Assembly (NCBI RefSeq): GCF_030540825.1 | Contig: NZ_JAUOEO010000001.1 | Span: 345,001 to 409,000, forward strand | Direction: 5' to 3' | From: Flavivirga spongiicola | Lineage (GTDB): Bacteria; Bacteroidota; Bacteroidia; Flavobacteriales; Flavobacteriaceae | DNA: 64,000 nt | Part shown: positions 35,321 to 43,213 of the stretch, piece by piece | Position numbering within the stretch: the stretch's first letter is position 1 | Layout: each line of letters starts with the position of its first letter | Made by a program: the position numbers and the translations under genes | Notes under the pieces: generated by a model | Seen by the model: the letters and a program-made list of their open reading frames with translations, nothing else | Database searches by the model: none | Told to the model about the DNA's origin: nothing

Positions 35321-35974
35321 ATGAATTTTTTTATTGATACTGCAAACCTTGAAGATATAGCAGAAGCACAAGCTTTTGGTATTCTAGATGGTGTAACAAC
35401 CAACCCGTCATTAATGGCTAAAGAAGGCATTACAGGAGATGATAACATAATAGCTCATTACAAAAAGATATGTGAAATAGTAGAAGGAAATGTAAGTGCT
35501 GAGGTTATTTCAACTGATTTTGAAGATATGGTAAAAGAAGGTGAAGCTTTGGCAGGTTTGAATTCTCAAATAGTTGTAAAGCTGCCATTGATTGCTGATG
35601 GTATTAAAGCATGTAAATATTTTTCAGGCCAGGGTATTAAAACTAATATGACCTTGGTGTTTTCTGCAGGGCAGGCTTTATTAGCTGCAAAAGTGGGAGC
35701 AACTTATGTGTCACCATTTTTAGGACGATTGGATGATGTTTCTACTGATGGATTACATCTTATTTCAGAAATTAGACAGATTTATGATAATTATGGTTTT
35801 GAAACACAAATATTAGCAGCATCAATTCGTCACACCATGCACGTAATTCATTGTGCTAAGATTGGCAGCGATATTATGACAGGACCACTATCATCAATTA
35901 AGGACTTATTAAAGCACCCTTTAACTGATATTGGTTTAGCTAAATTTTTAGAAGATTATAAAAAAGGAAATTAA
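35321..35974 (+). CDS. Transaldolase / fructose-6-phosphate aldolase family (TalC type)
   Basis: The 217-residue TIM-barrel protein has the short transaldolase features MNFFIDTANLEDI, VTTNPSLM (27-34) and the Schiff-base lysine in IVVKLPL (about 87). It connects ribose 5-phosphate to glycolysis through the non-oxidative pentose phosphate pathway, so it completes the ribose locus. It is the last intact gene before the right-hand repeat; its stop is 3 bases from the IS3-family remnant. Confidence 0.9.
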   Translation: MNFFIDTANLEDIAEAQAFGILDGVTTNPSLMAKEGITGDDNIIAHYKKICEIVEGNVSAEVISTDFEDMVKEGEALAGLNSQIVVKLPLIADGIKACKYFSGQGIKTNMTLVFSAGQALLAAKVGATYVSPFLGRLDDVSTDGLHLISEIRQIYDNYGFETQILAASIRHTMHVIHCAKIGSDIMTGPLSSIKDLLKHPLTDIGLAKFLEDYKKGN

Positions 35975-35977
35975 TAG

Positions 35978-36255
35978 TTAGGATTGATTGGTTCTGAAAT
36001 ATTCGGATAAAGAGCCATTCCGAAAACGCATGTAAAAAAATATCTTCGAGATAGATACATTGTATTTTAATATTTTAAAGAAAGACTCAGCTACTGCATT
36101 ATCCCAACAATTTCCTTTTCGACTGATAGATTAAGTAATCTTACTATTTTTATTGAATACCATTTTCATTTTCATAGTATTGGAAGCATACTGCGCCCCT
36201 CTATCAGAATGGAAAATATGATTTTCAGAAATAGCTCTTCTTTTTCTTGTCAAGA
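35978..36255 (-). mobile_element. Degenerate IS3-family transposase fragment
   Basis: Read leftward, the fragment encodes the C-terminal half of an IS3-type OrfB: SENHIFHSDRGAQYASNTMK (catalytic Asp region), an in-frame stop, then SISRKGNCWDNAVAESFF (catalytic Glu region). After LKYN the sequence diverges. Both ends are lost and no terminal inverted repeats are visible, so it is inactive. It abuts the crtY fragment exactly at the right edge of the ribose block. Confidence 0.88.
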
Positions 36256-36261
36256 ACCAAG

Positions 36262-36433
36262 TTTTATAAATGGTATATTAACGGGTAGTTTTATTGTAGA
36301 CGAAGTCGTTTGGTATAATGATTCAGAAAATTTGAATATTAGATTATTCACCATTCCAATTGAAGATACTGTATACGCATTTACGCTTATTCTTTTGAAT
36401 TTATTTATAATGAACCGTTTAGATGACCAAAAG
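36262..36433 (+). pseudogene. Duplicated 3' fragment of crtY (right copy of the direct repeat)
   Basis: Encodes the lycopene-cyclase C-terminus (FINGILTGSFIVDEVVWYND, then RLFTIPIEDTVYAFT), fused by chance to upstream IS sequence. The nucleotide match to 20591-20746 is almost exact. It has no start of its own and cannot make a functional cyclase. It converges with the intact tlpA-type gene. An open frame from 36209 to 36616 crosses it but is a chimera. Confidence 0.9.
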
Positions 36434-36438
36434 ATATT

Positions 36439-36999
36439 TTACTCTTTCAACAAGTCATCAATAGTTTTTCTAACGGTATCGCTATTCCAATTTGCAGCAC
36501 CTCCTTTATCAATTACAATATCCCCTTGTTTATCTATTAAAAAAGTTCGTGGAATACTTGTAACATCAAAAGATTCCGGATACTTGGTTAATGGATTATA
36601 CACTTTAAAAGTATAATTATTTTTATTTAAAAACTGATTGATTACTGCGTCATCTTCATTAGAAACAAAAATAAATTCAATACGATCTTTATAATCGTTA
36701 TAAAGGGCTTGCATACTCGGCATTTCTGCAATGCATGGTGGACACCACGTTGCCCAAAAATTCACTAAAACAACTTTACCTTTTGTTTCTTCAAAATTAA
36801 ATGCGCCCTGCTCTCCTTTAAGTTTCCAATTATAATTTGTTAGGTTTGCCTGTTTAGTATCTTTAATTACCGAGGGACCAAAAAGCGCAAGTCCTTTATG
36901 TAACATAATTTGTATAGGCAGCCGGGTTTGCGGAATAATTAAGGCTGCAATTATAATTAAAAATATAATATTCTTTAAACTAATTTTTTTTCTGGACAT
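36439..36999 (-). CDS. TlpA family thiol-disulfide protein
   Basis: A 186-residue membrane-anchored thioredoxin-fold protein. The start is set at ATG 36999, which opens directly on MSRKKISLKNIIFLIIIAAL, the membrane anchor; further upstream codons overlap the lipoprotein gene and look non-coding. The active site is WATWCPPCIAEMP (about 82-94), and SIPRTFLIDKQG carries the cis-Pro. It is a periplasmic reductant, for example for cytochrome maturation. Its 3' end is the parent of the decayed copy at 20770-20893. Confidence 0.88.
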   Translation of the reverse strand: MSRKKISLKNIIFLIIIAALIIPQTRLPIQIMLHKGLALFGPSVIKDTKQANLTNYNWKLKGEQGAFNFEETKGKVVLVNFWATWCPPCIAEMPSMQALYNDYKDRIEFIFVSNEDDAVINQFLNKNNYTFKVYNPLTKYPESFDVTSIPRTFLIDKQGDIVIDKGGAANWNSDTVRKTIDDLLKE

Positions 37000-37072
37000 A
37001 CATATAAAATAAAGGGCACAGTTTCTATATCGAAACCATGCCCTCAAATTTAACAATAATCTAAATTTTATC

Positions 37073-37966
37073 CTATCTAATGGCCCATCCTGTAGGGAAA
37101 GAATTCGAACTATATGTAAGATCATGAGTTGCTGGCGCTGTATCTTGCCCCACTGCACCAACTAAAGGTTTCAAAGTAAAAGGTGCTGGAGAGTTATCTG
37201 GATCTGGTTCTACAGAAATAACTGCAGTACGTCCTCTAACATCTAATGGAAACGTAAATCCAGCAGGTGCATTATTAAAGAAATCCTCACCTGGTACTGG
37301 AGGTCCAGCATTATTTTCTGTTCCACTAAAATTATTAGAATCATCTACAGCTGTGAAACTAGTAAACGTTCCTGTTGTTAATGGTCCTACACCATCTACT
37401 ACAACCCATCCTTCATATTTCCATCCAGCTGGTAATGTAGGTAACCCTAAACCCGCTGTTGGAGGACCTGCCGCTTGTGGTGTACCGAACCAAATACCAT
37501 ATTGATCGTTACCATTGTTACCACTTCCCGGTACTTCATCTGTTGGAGTTCTTAGAAAAGATTTCCCCCAAGATCCACCAAAATCGCCTACTATAGCTGT
37601 ATTAACGGGGGCTCTGTCTCCTGAAAAATCACCTACTAAAATTTTAGTATCCGCAGGCATCTCTGCTGCGGTTCCAGTTTCTCCTGCCGGCTCAATTGAT
37701 AACACAAATTTTGTTGCATTTTCTAGTTGAGTTGCATCTACAGTAAAAGTTTGTGGAAATGTAACAGAACTAAACGTTCCCGTTGAAACCGGTGCTCCAT
37801 TTACAATTATCCAGCCTTCATAAACATATTTGTCACCTAAAGCTTCTAAACCATCTAACTCTAACGTTAAACTGGCTGTTGACGGTGCATTGTCATCATC
37901 ATTGCTACAAGAACTAACTAGTAATCCTATTGACAATATTGCCATTATAAACATTTTCTTAATCAT
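37073..37966 (-). CDS. Lipoprotein with two anti-sigma-K-like repeats
   Basis: The 297-residue lipoprotein (lipobox LVSSC, Cys20) contains two similar units: YEGWIIVNGAPVSTGTF near residue 48 and YEGWVVVDGVGPLTTGTF near 183. Each is followed by a segment ending in FVLSIEP or AVISVEP. This resembles the C-terminal RskA (anti-sigma-K) domain, here duplicated and without a transmembrane or sigma-binding part. Function unknown; perhaps a surface or periplasmic binding protein. It precedes the TlpA gene by 73 bases on the same strand. Confidence 0.75.
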   Translation of the reverse strand: MIKKMFIMAILSIGLLVSSCSNDDDNAPSTASLTLELDGLEALGDKYVYEGWIIVNGAPVSTGTFSSVTFPQTFTVDATQLENATKFVLSIEPAGETGTAAEMPADTKILVGDFSGDRAPVNTAIVGDFGGSWGKSFLRTPTDEVPGSGNNGNDQYGIWFGTPQAAGPPTAGLGLPTLPAGWKYEGWVVVDGVGPLTTGTFTSFTAVDDSNNFSGTENNAGPPVPGEDFFNNAPAGFTFPLDVRGRTAVISVEPDPDNSPAPFTLKPLVGAVGQDTAPATHDLTYSSNSFPTGWAIR

Positions 37967-38041
37967 TGTATTATTTTTTTAAAATTTTTAATACTTCAAA
38001 ATTATAACACAGAGATTTTATAAAATGTTAGCTATCTAACA

Positions 38042-38713
38042 TTAAGCAATATTTTTATGAATTCTTATTTCTTTTCTGGTGAATTGAATCACTTTTTCCT
38101 CTTTTAATTCGTTTAAAAGTATATTTAACGTCGGTCTGGAAGTTCCTATTAAAGAGGCTATATCTTTTTGTGTATATGGATGATGAATCACTTTATCACC
38201 TGTTTTTTCACAATCGTACCCATAGTCAGAGCACAGCTCATCTAAAAACTCAATAAGTCGTGTTTTAGCATCTTTAAATAAGAGTAACTGTAATCGTCTT
38301 TCTAATTTTTTTAATTTGAAACCAATGACTTTGTACACTTTAAAGCTGAAGGTTTGATTATTTCGCATTAAATCATGCATAGTATCTACTCCTATAGGAC
38401 AAATACTGGTAGTATTATCAATTGATTGGGCGAATTCTTCTCGCTTAGACTCTCCAAGAATAGCTGTTTCTCCAAACAACTCCCCACGTGTTAAAATAGC
38501 TTTAACAACTTCATCCCCTTCTTCACTATAATACCCTATTTTGACTTTACCTCTTTCTATAAGATATACTTTGTTTGCAGAGTCCTCTTCAAAATATATA
38601 TAGTCTTTCTTTTTGTAAGCATCAAAATCGTGATTCGCTTTGTAGGTTTTAAATTTGTGGGGACAAAGCACCTTGAAAAGATTGACATCATCAAAAAACC
38701 AAAGTGATTTCAT
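38042..38713 (-). CDS. Crp/Fnr family transcriptional regulator
   Basis: The 223-residue protein has a cyclic-nucleotide-binding fold (about 20-125; LIERGKVKIGYYSEEGDEVV, GELFGETAILG) and a complete Crp-type winged helix (YTQKDIASLIGTSRPTLNIL, about 180-199). The effector is unknown. It lies 75 bases upstream of the duplicated-domain lipoprotein gene and could control it. Confidence 0.9.
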   Translation of the reverse strand: MKSLWFFDDVNLFKVLCPHKFKTYKANHDFDAYKKKDYIYFEEDSANKVYLIERGKVKIGYYSEEGDEVVKAILTRGELFGETAILGESKREEFAQSIDNTTSICPIGVDTMHDLMRNNQTFSFKVYKVIGFKLKKLERRLQLLLFKDAKTRLIEFLDELCSDYGYDCEKTGDKVIHHPYTQKDIASLIGTSRPTLNILLNELKEEKVIQFTRKEIRIHKNIA

Positions 38714-38779
38714 TAATTTATTCTTTTTTGTTATCTCATTTACAGTCGAAAAAGACTAATGAAGCTTACAAAAAAGCAT

Positions 38780-38803
38780 AAAAAAACCTCCAAATTTGGA
38801 GGT
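38780..38803 (-). terminator. Terminator of the ruvX-def-DUF5606 gene group
   Basis: Read leftward, ACCTCCAAA and TTTGGAGGT (38803-38786) form a perfect 9-bp stem followed by TTTTTTT. It is 8 bases beyond the DUF5606 stop. Confidence 0.9.
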
Positions 38804-38811
38804 CTTAAGTT

Positions 38812-39249
38812 TTATTTTTCTTCGTCTGATGTTGGTTCACTTTCTTCATCCTCTTCAGAATCTGGAAAATTCAACAGATCGTATTTTTGCAATAAATTAT
38901 ACCACTGTATCACTTTTTTAATATCGCTTGCATAAACTCTATCTTCATCATAATCGGGTAACACGTCAAAGAAATATTCTTCTAACACGTCTTTACTATC
39001 TTTAGGATTTACAGAAGATTGTTGACCATTTTCTTTTTTCTTAATACTTTCAAAAACTTGCTTTAATGGTACTTCTTCTGTTAAAGTATAAATGGCGATT
39101 TCACTTAAAATACTAACATTGTTTTGTACACTTACAGATATACGTTTGTTATCTACTAACGATTCTGCCACAAAACCACCTCGTGTTTGTGCAATTAATT
39201 TATATAACCCTGGTTTTCCACCTATTGATAATACTTTATCTAAACTCAT
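38812..39249 (-). CDS. DUF5606 domain protein
   Basis: The 145-residue protein begins MSLDKVLSIGGKPGLYKLIA (ATG 39249 preferred). It has a conserved N-terminal domain, a central helical region and a very acidic tail (SEEDEESEPTSDEEK). The family is restricted to Bacteroidota and its function is unknown. It lies 55 bases after def, in the usual ruvX-def-DUF5606 order, which hints at a ribosome- or translation-linked role (inference). Confidence 0.88.
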   Translation of the reverse strand: MSLDKVLSIGGKPGLYKLIAQTRGGFVAESLVDNKRISVSVQNNVSILSEIAIYTLTEEVPLKQVFESIKKKENGQQSSVNPKDSKDVLEEYFFDVLPDYDEDRVYASDIKKVIQWYNLLQKYDLLNFPDSEEDEESEPTSDEEK

Positions 39250-39304
39250 AATTAATTTTTGAAAGAGAGGCAAATATCAACTGTTTATTGATTGCTTGCA
39301 AATA

Positions 39305-39895
39305 TTATCGCTTCTTTTTTTGATCGGGAAAACGCATTCTATAATCGACATTAATCTTACCTTTAGATATATTGGTTAGTCTTCCTTTAATTAAACGCTT
39401 TTTTAAGCTAGAAAGTTTATCCGTAAATAAAACACCTTCAATATGGTCATACTCATGCTGAATAACTCTAGCTATTAATCCGTCAAAAGTTTCTGTATGT
39501 GATTTAAAATTTTCATCTACATAGTCAACAGTTATTTTTTGCCGCCTAAAAACATCTTCTCTAACATCCGGAATACTTAAACAACCTTCATTAAAGGCCC
39601 ATTCATCACCTTCTTCTTCAGTTATTTTAGCATTAATAAAAACACGCTTAAAGTCTTTTAGTGTTTTCTGCTCTTCAGCAGTCAAATCTTCATCTTCTGA
39701 GAAAGGCGTTGTATCAACCAAAAACAGTCTAATTGGTAATCCTATTTGAGGTGCCGCCAATCCAACACCATAAGCATTATACATGGTTTCAAACATATTA
39801 TCTAAAAGAACATCAAGATTTGGATATGCTTTAGTTATGTCTGTTCCTTTCTTTTTTAAGACTGGGTCGCCATAGGCTACTATTGGTAAAATCAT
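39305..39895 (-). CDS. def: Peptide deformylase
   Basis: The 196-residue metallohydrolase has all three deformylase motifs: GVGLAAPQIG (43-52), EGCLSIP (103-109, Cys105) and QHEYDH (146-151, His147, Glu148, His151). It removes formyl groups from nascent N-terminal Met. ATG 39895 gives the standard MILPIVAYGDPVL start. Confidence 0.96.
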   Translation of the reverse strand: MILPIVAYGDPVLKKKGTDITKAYPNLDVLLDNMFETMYNAYGVGLAAPQIGLPIRLFLVDTTPFSEDEDLTAEEQKTLKDFKRVFINAKITEEEGDEWAFNEGCLSIPDVREDVFRRQKITVDYVDENFKSHTETFDGLIARVIQHEYDHIEGVLFTDKLSSLKKRLIKGRLTNISKGKINVDYRMRFPDQKKKR

Positions 39896-39990
39896 TATTT
39901 GTTTAGTATTTATTATTTGCAAAAATACTAATACTTATAATTTACCGTCTTATTTATGCAAAATTTATTCTTAAGGAAGTCTTACTTATT

Positions 39991-40070
39991 TAGTGACTGG
40001 TCGGAAACAGACTAATTTTATCAAAAGATTTATTTTTGGTGAGTTTTGCTATGTTTCCGACTAGTCACTA
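39991..40070. repeat. Long inverted repeat between def and ruvX
   Basis: Arms of 19 bases at 39991-40009 and 40052-40070 (TAGTGACT...GGAAACA and its complement) pair with one G-T mismatch around a 42-base loop. The right arm includes the ruvX stop codon. It could be a processing or attenuation structure between ruvX and def, or a small REP/MITE-like element. Confidence 0.7.
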
Positions 40071-40478
40071 TTTAGAATACAAATAACTCTGTAATATAAG
40101 GGTAGCACTAATTTCGTCTATCAGTGCTTTATTTTTTCGCTGATTCCTTTTCAATCCACTATCAATCATCGTTTGAAAAGCCATTTTAGAAGTAAATCGC
40201 TCATCTACTCTTTTAATTGGAATGTTAGGAAATTCTTTTTTTAAATTATCTATAAATGGAAGAATATGGATTTCACTTTCTGAAACGGTATTATTCATTT
40301 GTTTTGGTTCTCCAACCAAAAATAATTCAACCTGTTCTTTATTGGTATAATCTTTTAAAAACTTTAAAAGCTCTTTTGTATTAACTGTGGTAAGCCCAGA
40401 GGCTATAATTTGCAATTCATCGGTTACAGCTATACCTGTTCTCTTAGTACCATAATCTATTGCTAAAATGCGAGCCAT
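40068..40478 (-). CDS. ruvX: Holliday junction resolvase-like protein RuvX/YqgF
   Basis: The 136-residue RNase H-fold protein starts MARILAIDYGTKRTGIAVTD and carries VDERFTSKMA and IDEISATLILQSYL, the YqgF acidic active-site motifs. The family acts in pre-16S rRNA processing in E. coli and was predicted to resolve Holliday junctions. It is upstream of def on the same strand. Confidence 0.93.
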   Translation of the reverse strand: MARILAIDYGTKRTGIAVTDELQIIASGLTTVNTKELLKFLKDYTNKEQVELFLVGEPKQMNNTVSESEIHILPFIDNLKKEFPNIPIKRVDERFTSKMAFQTMIDSGLKRNQRKNKALIDEISATLILQSYLYSK

Positions 40479-40565
40479 ATATCTATTTTATACAAAAATA
40501 GTTTAATAAACTGCCTCGAAGCAAGCCTGCGAGGTTTTAATCTTTAAAAATTTAATAAAATAACA

Positions 40566-40590
40566 AAGACTGTCTTTTCAGACAGCCTTT
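40566..40590 (-). terminator. Terminator hairpin after the small secreted protein gene
   Basis: Read leftward, AAAGGCTGTC (40590-40581) and GACAGTCTTT (40575-40566) form a stem with a short loop and T-rich tail (GTTATTTTATT). It separates the small protein gene from ruvX. Confidence 0.75.
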
Positions 40591-40631
40591 ATTACATCGT
40601 TTTAACATTAATAATATTTAAAATCTATTTT

Positions 40632-40940
40632 TTAAGCCTTAACGGGCTTATTTATTTTCGGAAATAACAATTTAATATTTTCAACATTTCTTACACGATT
40701 AAGATATAATCTAATATCACTAGTACGTGCAATAGACTCTTTTAATTCCTTAGCATCAATTAACAATGAATCATTTTCTTTTACAGTTTCTACTGCATTA
40801 TCTTTAGCAACCACTACTTCTCCATCATTTACATAAACTGACATAACTTTATTAGTTTTCATCTTATTAGTATCGCTTTGAGCAACTCCTAAAGAAAAGG
40901 AAAGTAATAAAATTAATAGTATGTAAGTATTTGTTTTCAT
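40632..40940 (-). CDS. Small secreted protein of unknown function
   Basis: The 102-residue product has a clear signal peptide (MKTNTYILLILLLSFSLGVA). A hydrophilic mature domain of about 80 residues follows, with MSVYVNDGEVVVAKDNAVET and many Asp/Lys/Val residues. No known family is recognised. ATG 40940 is preferred to an upstream start because it opens directly on the signal peptide. It is a single gene bounded by a terminator and an AT-rich repeat region. Confidence 0.65.
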   Translation of the reverse strand: MKTNTYILLILLLSFSLGVAQSDTNKMKTNKVMSVYVNDGEVVVAKDNAVETVKENDSLLIDAKELKESIARTSDIRLYLNRVRNVENIKLLFPKINKPVKA

Positions 40941-41271
40941 TCTGTTTATTGTCGTTTGCATATTCCAAATATATATCCATACCAGAGTTCAAACACAAAA
41001 AATTAGTTATAACCCAACGTATTTTCGATTAGTAGTGGAGCTACAAATTTTCATCGATAAACAGACTAAAGACCTATTTAGCAAGACGAAATACAGCAAA
41101 AATGCATTTCATCGATTTATCTTTTTCTTTCAAAGGAAAAACGGGCTTTTATTTTTATTAAATTTAGCGTCAATCGATGAAAAATTTAGAGTTCGTCATA
41201 ATTGATATAATGACTTTTTCGTTCTATTTTTTAAATGATACCTAGTATATTTGCTCAAAATTTAAATATCA
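40941..41271. other. Intergenic region with TTTCATCGAT repeats
   Basis: No gene seen. TTTTCATCGAT occurs at 41048-41058, a TTTCATCGAT at 41107-41116, and the inverted form ATCGATGAAAAATTT at 41173-41187. The outer copies make an imperfect inverted repeat of about 17 bases enclosing about 115 bases. The dapD promoter must lie to the right of it. Confidence 0.5.
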
Positions 41272-42087
41272 ATGACAGAATTACAACAAATCATAGAAAA
41301 GACTTGGGAGAACAGAGATCTTTTAAAAGAAGAAACAACAACTTCAGCTATAAGAAAGGTTATAGATTTATTAGATAAAGGTGAATTGAGAGTAGCGGAA
41401 CCAATTACTGGTGGTTGGCAAGTTAACGAATGGGTAAAAAAAGCAGTTGTTTTATATTTTCCAATTCAGAAAATGGAAACGATTGAAGCTGGTCCGTTAG
41501 AATTTCATGATAAAATTCCATTAAAACGTGGTTATGCAGAAAAAGGAATTCGTGTAGTTCCTCATGCAGTTGCAAGACATGGTGCTTATATTTCCAGTGG
41601 TACTATTTTAATGCCTAGTTATGTAAACATTGGCGCTTATGTAGATGAAGGTACTATGGTTGATACTTGGGCTACTGTTGGTAGTTGTGCACAAATAGGT
41701 AAAAATGTACATTTATCTGGTGGTGTTGGAATTGGTGGTGTTTTAGAACCTTTACAAGCAGCTCCGGTAATTATAGAGGATAATGCCTTTATTGGGTCTA
41801 GATGTATCGTTGTTGAAGGTGTCCGTGTTGAAACTGAAGCTGTTTTAGGTGCTGGTGTTGTTTTAACTATGAGTACAAAGATTATTGATGTAACTGGTGA
41901 TGCTCCTGTTGAATACAAAGGTAGAGTACCTGCTCGTTCTGTAGTTATTCCCGGTAGTTACGCTAAAGAATTTCCTTCTGGAAGTTATAATGTACCTTGT
42001 GCTTTGATTATTGGCAAACGTAAAGAGAGTACTAACAAAAAAACGTCGCTAAACGATGCTTTAAGAGAGCATGATGTAGCTGTTTAA
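41272..42087 (+). CDS. dapD: 2,3,4,5-tetrahydropyridine-2,6-dicarboxylate N-succinyltransferase DapD
   Basis: The 271-residue left-handed beta-helix acyltransferase has hexapeptide repeats from about 105 to 215 (SSGTILMPSYVNIGAYVDEG, VGIGGVLEPLQ, VIIEDNAFIGSRC). It has the expected DapD N-terminal helical domain. It acts in lysine/diaminopimelate synthesis through the succinylase route. It is not functionally linked to the glycan genes that follow. Confidence 0.96.
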   Translation: MTELQQIIEKTWENRDLLKEETTTSAIRKVIDLLDKGELRVAEPITGGWQVNEWVKKAVVLYFPIQKMETIEAGPLEFHDKIPLKRGYAEKGIRVVPHAVARHGAYISSGTILMPSYVNIGAYVDEGTMVDTWATVGSCAQIGKNVHLSGGVGIGGVLEPLQAAPVIIEDNAFIGSRCIVVEGVRVETEAVLGAGVVLTMSTKIIDVTGDAPVEYKGRVPARSVVIPGSYAKEFPSGSYNVPCALIIGKRKESTNKKTSLNDALREHDVAV

Positions 42088-42157
42088 TAAGTTTTCAGTA
42101 TGCAGTCTCAGTATTCAGTACTTACTCGTTTGTAAAAAAAAAATGAAGTTGTAAATT

Positions 42158-43201
42158 TTGAAAATCTTAATCATACAACAAAAAATGATTGGCGATGTGC
42201 TTACAAGCAGTATTCTGTTTGAAGCACTTCGCTTAAAATATCCAAAGGGGCAGTTGGATTATCTAATAAATGAGCATACTGTTGCGGTTGTGGAAAACAA
42301 TCCCAACATTGATAACTTCCTTTTATTTACTAAAGAGGCAGAACTTAGTAAGGCTAAACTTCTAAAACTTGCTAGGTCAGTAGGAAATAGAAAGTATGAT
42401 ATTGTTGTTGATGTCTATTCTAAATTATCCAGTAATTTAATAAGTCTTTTTTCTGGGGCGAAAACTAGAATTTCATACCATAAATATTATACCTCCCTTT
42501 TTTACCATTATAATATTAAAAGGGAAAAAAATAATAATGGCAAAGCCGGATTGGCCATTGTTAATAGAATGCAATTACTAGGGCCTTTAGGTATTGAAAC
42601 AACATTTATAAAGCCCAAAATATATTTAACTGAAGAGGAAATTTCTACCAGTAAGCACTTTTTGGAAAATCATCAGATAGATTTTAGCAAATCTTTATAT
42701 ATGATAAGTGTGTTGGGGAGTGGTGGAAAGAAAACGTACCCTTTTAGTTATATGGCAGAAGTCATTGATACTTTAGTTAAAGAAACTTCTGGGCAAATAT
42801 TATTTAATTACATACCAAAACAAGAAACTGAAGCTAAAACTATATTTGATTTATGTAAACCAGAAACTCAAAAAAATATTTACTTTCATGTTTTTGGAAA
42901 GAGTTTAAGAGAATTTTTAGCCATAACATATCATTGTGATGCTTTAATTGGAAATGAAGGTGGTGCTATTAATATGGCTAAAGCTTTAAATATTAAAACT
43001 TTTGCTATATACTCCCCTTGGATAGATAAGGCCACTTGGAATCTTTTCGAAAATGATAATAACGTCAGTGTTCATTTAAAAGATTTTAAACCGGAACTAT
43101 ATACCAAACCTGAAAAGAAATTTAAAAATGAAGCTGCCGAGCTATATAAAAAATTCAAACCTCAACTTTTCACAAACAAACTAAAGGCATTCTTAAAGTA
43201 A
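42158..43201 (+). CDS. Glycosyltransferase family 9 (heptosyltransferase-like)
   Basis: The 347-residue GT-B protein begins with the GT9 motif KILIIQQKMIGDVLTSSILF and has the acceptor/donor motif ALIGNEGGAINMAKAL near residues 265-280. It probably adds a heptose or similar sugar to LPS inner core at the cytoplasmic membrane. No in-frame ATG is available, because the ATG at 42143 is in another frame with an early stop. TTG 42158 is therefore the start. Confidence 0.88.
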   Translation: MKILIIQQKMIGDVLTSSILFEALRLKYPKGQLDYLINEHTVAVVENNPNIDNFLLFTKEAELSKAKLLKLARSVGNRKYDIVVDVYSKLSSNLISLFSGAKTRISYHKYYTSLFYHYNIKREKNNNGKAGLAIVNRMQLLGPLGIETTFIKPKIYLTEEEISTSKHFLENHQIDFSKSLYMISVLGSGGKKTYPFSYMAEVIDTLVKETSGQILFNYIPKQETEAKTIFDLCKPETQKNIYFHVFGKSLREFLAITYHCDALIGNEGGAINMAKALNIKTFAIYSPWIDKATWNLFENDNNVSVHLKDFKPELYTKPEKKFKNEAAELYKKFKPQLFTNKLKAFLK

Positions 43202-43213
43202 TAACAGAATTCA

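Noticed and set aside
36209..36616. 135-codon frame on the plus strand covering the crtY fragment
   Set aside because: It is a chance fusion of IS sequence, the duplicated crtY 3' end and the antisense of the tlpA gene, not a real gene.
37000..37161. 54-residue N-terminal extension of the TlpA protein
   Set aside because: It overlaps the end of the lipoprotein gene and looks non-coding; ATG 36999 opens directly on the membrane anchor.
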